DNA of 64,000 nucleotides, taken from Lysobacter daejeonensis GH1-9. GTDB taxonomy: Bacteria > Pseudomonadota > Gammaproteobacteria > Xanthomonadales > Xanthomonadaceae. Numbering within the stretch: position 1 is the stretch's first letter; the number at the start of each line of letters is the position of its first letter. Shown here in pieces: positions 60,707 through 64,000 of the stretch. A program made the position numbers and the translations under genes. The notes under the pieces are model-generated. The model made no database searches, was not told the DNA's origin, and worked only from the letters and a program-made list of their open reading frames with translations. The stretch spans positions 1-64,000 of the forward strand of contig NZ_AVPU01000004.1 of NCBI RefSeq assembly GCF_000768355.1, in the 5' to 3' direction.

Positions 60707-60739
60707 CGGCGCTTCCGACCGCTGGGTGAGTCCCTCCGC

Positions 60740-61309
60740 ATGAGCATCAAGTCCGACCGCTGGATCCGCCGCATGGCCGAGCAACACGGCATGATCGAGC
60801 CGTTCGAGCCCGGGCAGGTCAAGACCGCGGCCGATGGCCATCGGATCGTGAGCTACGGCACGTCCAGCTACGGCTACGACGTGCGCTGCTCGCGCGAGTT
60901 CAAGGTGTTCACCAACATCAACTCCACGATCGTCGATCCCAAGCATTTCGACAGCGGCAGCTTCGTCGACATCGAATCGGATGTCTGCATCATCCCGCCG
61001 AATTCATTCGCCCTTGCGCGCACGGTCGAGTATTTCCGCATTCCCCGCGACACGCTGGTGGTGTGCCTGGGCAAGAGCACCTATGCCCGCTGCGGCATCA
61101 TCGTCAACGTGACGCCCCTGGAGCCGGAGTGGGAAGGGCACGTGACGCTGGAGTTCAGCAATACCACCCCGCTGCCGGCGCGCATCTACGCGAACGAAGG
61201 CGTCGCGCAGATGTTGTTCTTCCAGTCAGACGAAGTCTGTGAGACCTCGTACAAGGACCGGGGCGGCAAGTACCAGGGGCAGAAGGGCGTTACTTTGCCG
61301 CGCACCTGA
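60740..61309 (+). CDS. dcd: dCTP deaminase
   Basis: The 189-residue protein has the Dcd signatures [53 protein letters not shown] (catalytic Glu) and a C-terminal [11 protein letters not shown]. It deaminates dCTP to dUTP for thymidylate synthesis. Length is typical. It has its own -10 box and ends at a long palindrome. Confidence 0.96.
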   Translation: MSIKSDRWIRRMAEQHGMIEPFEPGQVKTAADGHRIVSYGTSSYGYDVRCSREFKVFTNINSTIVDPKHFDSGSFVDIESDVCIIPPNSFALARTVEYFRIPRDTLVVCLGKSTYARCGIIVNVTPLEPEWEGHVTLEFSNTTPLPARIYANEGVAQMLFFQSDEVCETSYKDRGGKYQGQKGVTLPRT

Positions 61310-61332
61310 GCGGGTTCCGCCTCACCAAACAA

Positions 61333-61402
61333 GAAAGGGGCCTGTGCCCCGCGGTGATACTCGCCCGATATCGAGAAGCACCGCGGGGCACAGGCCCCTT
61401 TC
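61333..61402. repeat. 24-bp perfect inverted repeat with internal hairpin
   Basis: Bases 61333-61356 and 61379-61402 are perfect inverted copies of 24 bp (arm starting GAAAGGGGCCTGTGCC) with a 22-base spacer that can itself form CTCG/CGAG. It sits between convergent genes and has no T tract on either side. The stem is about twice as long as the ordinary terminators of this window. Confidence 0.85.
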
Positions 61403-61411
61403 GCATGGCAC

Positions 61412-61711
61412 TCACTTTTTCTCGTAAGTGACGAAGAACCCCTGCAAGTCGCCGTTTTCCACGTAAGGAACCACGCTGTGCACCCGGTAGCCGCGCTGGG
61501 AGAACATCTGGTGCGCGCGATTGAGTGAATTGGCGGAACCCTGGTTGCGGAAGCCCCACGTTGCATCCACCCAGATTGTCACCGCGTTCATGCCTGCAGC
61601 TACGGCTTCATCGGCCGCAACTTCGGGTTTCTTGCCGAATAGGCCGGCTTGGACGGGCAGGGCCGCACAACAACTGGCGGCAAACAAGGTAGCGAGAAAC
61701 AGGTTTCGCAT
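61412..61711 (-). CDS. small secreted protein of unknown function
   Basis: I start at ATG 61711 (GGAGTCCTT upstream). The 99-residue product has a signal peptide (NLFLATLFAASCCAALPVQA) and a mature part of ~75 residues: GLFGKKPEVAADEAVAAGMN, VTIWVDATWGFRNQGSANSL, and an end with VVPYVENGDLQGFFVTYEKK. The pattern suggests a small alpha/beta domain. No family recognised. Upstream ATG 61786 would put extra residues before the signal peptide and is rejected. Confidence 0.7.
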   Translation of the reverse strand: MRNLFLATLFAASCCAALPVQAGLFGKKPEVAADEAVAAGMNAVTIWVDATWGFRNQGSANSLNRAHQMFSQRGYRVHSVVPYVENGDLQGFFVTYEKK

Positions 61712-61821
61712 AAGGACTCCGTGAGTCGGGGCTACATCCTCAGGATGATACCCGGCCTGTTGTGTCCAACTCGCCGCAGGTATCACCGTCCGTGGACCTT
61801 CGTCACGTTCCTGCTGCCTGC

Positions 61822-62253
61822 TTACGCTTCCAATGCACTGCTCAGTCGCTTGATGCGATCGATCAGTGCCTCGGGCGAGTAGGGCTGGGCGTCGGCGCTT
61901 CCCCAGACGGGGCGCGGCCAGGCGATGTCATCCTCGAAGCGTGCGATCACGTGCACGTGCAGCTGCTTCACCAGGTTGCCCAGCGCAGCCACGTTGAGCT
62001 TGTGCGGTTGGAATACGGTCTGTAGCACGCGACTGGCCCTGGCCACTTCGCGCATCAACTCCACCTGCTGGGCATCATCCAGATCGATCAACTCCTCGGC
62101 CTCGGCCACCCGCGGCACCAGGACCAGCCAAGGATGGTTGGCGTTGTCCATCAGCAGCACATCGCACAGCGGAAACCGTGCGACCGGTTGGGTGTCCGAA
62201 GCCAACTGCGGGTGCAGCTCGAAACGGGCAGGTGCGGCGTGCTTGTGGCTCAT
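61822..62253 (-). CDS. HIT-family nucleotide-binding protein
   Basis: The 143-residue protein carries the histidine triad in QLHVHVIARF (H-x-H-x within LHVHV), preceded by LNVAALGNLVK. An earlier segment LLMDNANHPWLVLVPRVAEA fits the strand-rich N-terminal part of the FHIT/HinT-like DUF family common in Proteobacteria. Members hydrolyse nucleotide phosphoramidates or dinucleotides; the substrate here is unknown. It begins 15 bp after the dienelactone hydrolase stop on the same strand. Confidence 0.88.
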   Translation of the reverse strand: MSHKHAAPARFELHPQLASDTQPVARFPLCDVLLMDNANHPWLVLVPRVAEAEELIDLDDAQQVELMREVARASRVLQTVFQPHKLNVAALGNLVKQLHVHVIARFEDDIAWPRPVWGSADAQPYSPEALIDRIKRLSSALEA

Positions 62254-62268
62254 CGTGGGCCTCGCAGC

Positions 62269-62937
62269 TCAGTAGGTCGGCCGCAACGTGCGCCGGAAGA
62301 AGGAGAGGGTCCGATCCAGGGCCAGCGTGGCGCTCGCCTCGTCGTAGTCGGTGCGCTGGTTGCAATTGAAGCCATGGCCTGCCGTATAGACGTGGATCTC
62401 GGCCGAGGGCTGCTTGCTGCGATGCAAGTCGATGGCTTCGGTCGGGATGCTCGGATCGTGGTCGCCAAAGTGGAACATCATCGGCGCGTCCAACTGCTCA
62501 TCCAGATAGGGCTGTGTGCGCGCGCCGTAGTAGCTCACGGCCGGCATGGACAGGCGCGTATTGGCCAGGAAAGCAACCGATCCGCCCCAGCAGTAGCCGA
62601 CCACGCCCACTTTGCCGGCTTCCTGGACCACGGCGGCCGCGGCCTTGATGTCCTCCAACGCCCGCTCCATGCCCAGTCGATCTACCAGTTCTTTGCCACG
62701 TTTCACCCCATCGGCGTCGTAATCCAGCTCCACCCCATGCTCGAAGTGGTCGAAGAACGCCGGGGCAATCGCCACGTAGCCATGCGCGGCAAAGGTGTCG
62801 CACACATGTCGGATGTGATGGTTGACGCCGAAGATCTCCTGGACGACCACCAGCGCGCCCTTGGGCGGGATGGGTGGGTCGGCACGCCAGGCCTGGATGC
62901 GGCCCGTCGGGGTTTCCAGGGAGATCCATTGGCTCAT
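62269..62937 (-). CDS. dienelactone hydrolase family protein
   Basis: The 222-residue protein has the Cys-Asp-His triad of the family: Cys116 in VVGYCWGGS, Asp161 in FHFGDHDPSIP and His188 in TAGHGFNC. The N-terminal strand (ALVVVQEIFGVNHHIRHVCD) is also typical. Such enzymes hydrolyse dienelactone in chlorocatechol breakdown, but most homologues act on other esters; no catabolic genes are near. It leads a two-gene unit with the HIT gene. Confidence 0.9.
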   Translation of the reverse strand: MSQWISLETPTGRIQAWRADPPIPPKGALVVVQEIFGVNHHIRHVCDTFAAHGYVAIAPAFFDHFEHGVELDYDADGVKRGKELVDRLGMERALEDIKAAAAVVQEAGKVGVVGYCWGGSVAFLANTRLSMPAVSYYGARTQPYLDEQLDAPMMFHFGDHDPSIPTEAIDLHRSKQPSAEIHVYTAGHGFNCNQRTDYDEASATLALDRTLSFFRRTLRPTY

Positions 62938-63005
62938 TGCGTAGCTCCTGAACGGTTCAGGGCGATGGTACGCCTGCCCGGGGCCGGCCGGCAGCCCGCC
63001 GGGGC

Positions 63006-63011
63006 TATAAT
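63006..63011 (+). promoter_or_regulatory. rimO -10 box
   Basis: A consensus TATAAT followed by TCGCCGC, 48 bp before the rimO ATG. Confidence 0.6.
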
Positions 63012-63059
63012 TCGCCGCCCGCGGCCCCGTGGTCGGCCGCCCCTTCCGTTGGTCCTGTC

Positions 63060-64000
63060 ATGTCCCTGCAAAACCCCAAGGTCGGCTTCGTCAGCCTCGG
63101 CTGCCCGAAGGCGCTGGTCGATTCCGAGCGCATCCTCACCCAGCTCAAGGTGGAGGGTTACGACATCGTCCCGACCTACGACGATGCGGACGTGGTGGTG
63201 GTCAATACCTGCGGTTTCATCGATTCGGCGGTCGCCGAATCGCTGGACGCCATCGGCGAGGCCATCGCCGAGAACGGCAAGGTCATCGTCACCGGCTGCT
63301 TGGGCAAGCGCCCCGAGGAGATTCGCGCCGCGCACCCCGGGGTACTGTCCATCTCCGGCCCGCAGGACTACTCCAGCGTGATGAGCGCCGTGCACGAGGT
63401 GCTGCCGCCCAAGCACGATCCGTTCATCGATCTGGTGCCGGACTACGGGCTGAAGCTGACGCCCAAGCACTACGCCTACCTGAAGATTTCCGAAGGCTGC
63501 AACCACCGCTGCAGCTTCTGCATCATCCCGTCGATGCGAGGCGACCTCGTGTCCCGCCCGGTCGACGACGTGCTGCGCGAGGCCGAGCGCCTGGTGCGTG
63601 GCGGCGTGAAGGAGTTGCTGGTGGTGTCACAGGACACCTCGGCCTACGGCGTGGACACGAAGTACGCCGAGCGCGAGTGGCGGGGCAAGGCCTACCAGAC
63701 GCGGATGAAGGCGTTGTGCGAAGGCCTGGGCGAGTTGGGCGTGTGGTCGCGCCTGCACTACGTGTACCCGTATCCGCACGTGGATGACGTGATCCCGCTG
63801 ATGGCCGAGGGCAAGGTGCTGCCGTACCTGGACATCCCGTTCCAGCATGCCAGTCCGCGCATCCTCAAGTTGATGAAGCGCCCGGGCGCGGTGGACAAGA
63901 CGCTGGAACGCATCCAGCGCTGGCGTTCGATCGCCCCGGACATCACCCTGCGCTCGACGTTCATCGTCGGCTTCCCCGGTGAGACCGAGGCTGAGTTTGA
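63060..64000 (+). CDS. rimO: ribosomal protein S12 methylthiotransferase, 3' end outside window
   Basis: From ATG 63060 the frame stays open to the end of the window (313 codons). The N-terminal UPF0004 domain has three cysteines ([15 protein letters not shown] with Cys15, [21 protein letters not shown]), and the radical-SAM core has Cys147-x3-Cys151-x2-Cys154 (GCNHRCSFC) followed by [12 protein letters not shown]. These match RimO rather than MiaB. It adds a methylthio group to Asp88 of ribosomal protein S12. The TRAM domain lies beyond the window. Confidence 0.95.
   Translation, partial: MSLQNPKVGFVSLGCPKALVDSERILTQLKVEGYDIVPTYDDADVVVVNTCGFIDSAVAESLDAIGEAIAENGKVIVTGCLGKRPEEIRAAHPGVLSISGPQDYSSVMSAVHEVLPPKHDPFIDLVPDYGLKLTPKHYAYLKISEGCNHRCSFCIIPSMRGDLVSRPVDDVLREAERLVRGGVKELLVVSQDTSAYGVDTKYAEREWRGKAYQTRMKALCEGLGELGVWSRLHYVYPYPHVDDVIPLMAEGKVLPYLDIPFQHASPRILKLMKRPGAVDKTLERIQRWRSIAPDITLRSTFIVGFPGETEAEF

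Overview
The window is high-GC chromosomal DNA from a gammaproteobacterium, most likely of the family Xanthomonadaceae/Lysobacteraceae (Lysobacter, Luteimonas or Pseudoxanthomonas-like). The evidence is the gene order (pcnB-folK-panBCD-pgi; queG-nnrD-tsaE-amidase-mutL; gcvR-bcp opposite dapA-bamC), large TonB-dependent receptors, a TraB/GumN-like protein, a PrxQ-type Bcp, and many TAnAAT -10 boxes placed directly before start codons. This taxonomic call is inferred from content; no rRNA gene is present. About 61 protein genes, one broken gene and one tRNA gene are described.

Left end (1-12.4 kb), accessory. It opens with the 3' part of an AbiJ-NTD4-type gene and a HEPN-domain gene, a pair that resembles phage-defence or toxin components. 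A 12-copy tandem repeat of 22 bp follows, then an NTF2-like gene broken by one amber codon. Next comes a belt of small exported proteins with little similarity to known families (TonB-C-like, TPR, cupin, retropepsin-like protease, several orphans). An opposite-strand pair encodes a tyrosinase fused to a von Willebrand A domain and a small protein that looks like a tyrosinase caddie. Two VOC proteins and a GFA-type zinc protein close this part.

12.4-29.8 kb, almost entirely on the minus strand. Read in transcription order it contains gcvR, bcp, phoH and a DUF1275 gene; then a compact cluster of AsnB-like amidotransferase, acyl carrier protein, AMP ligase, NadE-like amide synthetase and GNAT acyltransferase; then thiD and a hydrolase; then an oxygen-response module of hemN, fnr and quinol-type norB; and finally a pirin. 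FNR-type sites (TTGAT-N4-GTCAA) lie before hemN and norB, so the module probably autoregulates heme synthesis and NO detoxification under low oxygen. The amidotransferase/ACP/ligase cluster is the best candidate for an undescribed biosynthetic system.

30-49.5 kb, core genome. Here lie dapA-bamC, fdxA, tRNA-Glu(CTC), pcnB-folK-panB-panC-panD-pgi, queG divergent from nnrD-tsaE-amidase-mutL, a DUF1684 lipoprotein, a TraB/GumN-like protein, a soluble RnfB-like ferredoxin and metG.

49.6-64 kb. Between metG and apbC (neighbours in many Gammaproteobacteria) sits an apparent insertion: a TPR-sulfotransferase, two large TonB-dependent receptors and a DUF2147 protein. After apbC come a subtilisin-like exoprotease, dcd, a small secreted protein, a HIT protein, a dienelactone hydrolase and the 5' part of rimO, which runs off the window. 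Strong GC-rich hairpin terminators separate most convergent or consecutive units.
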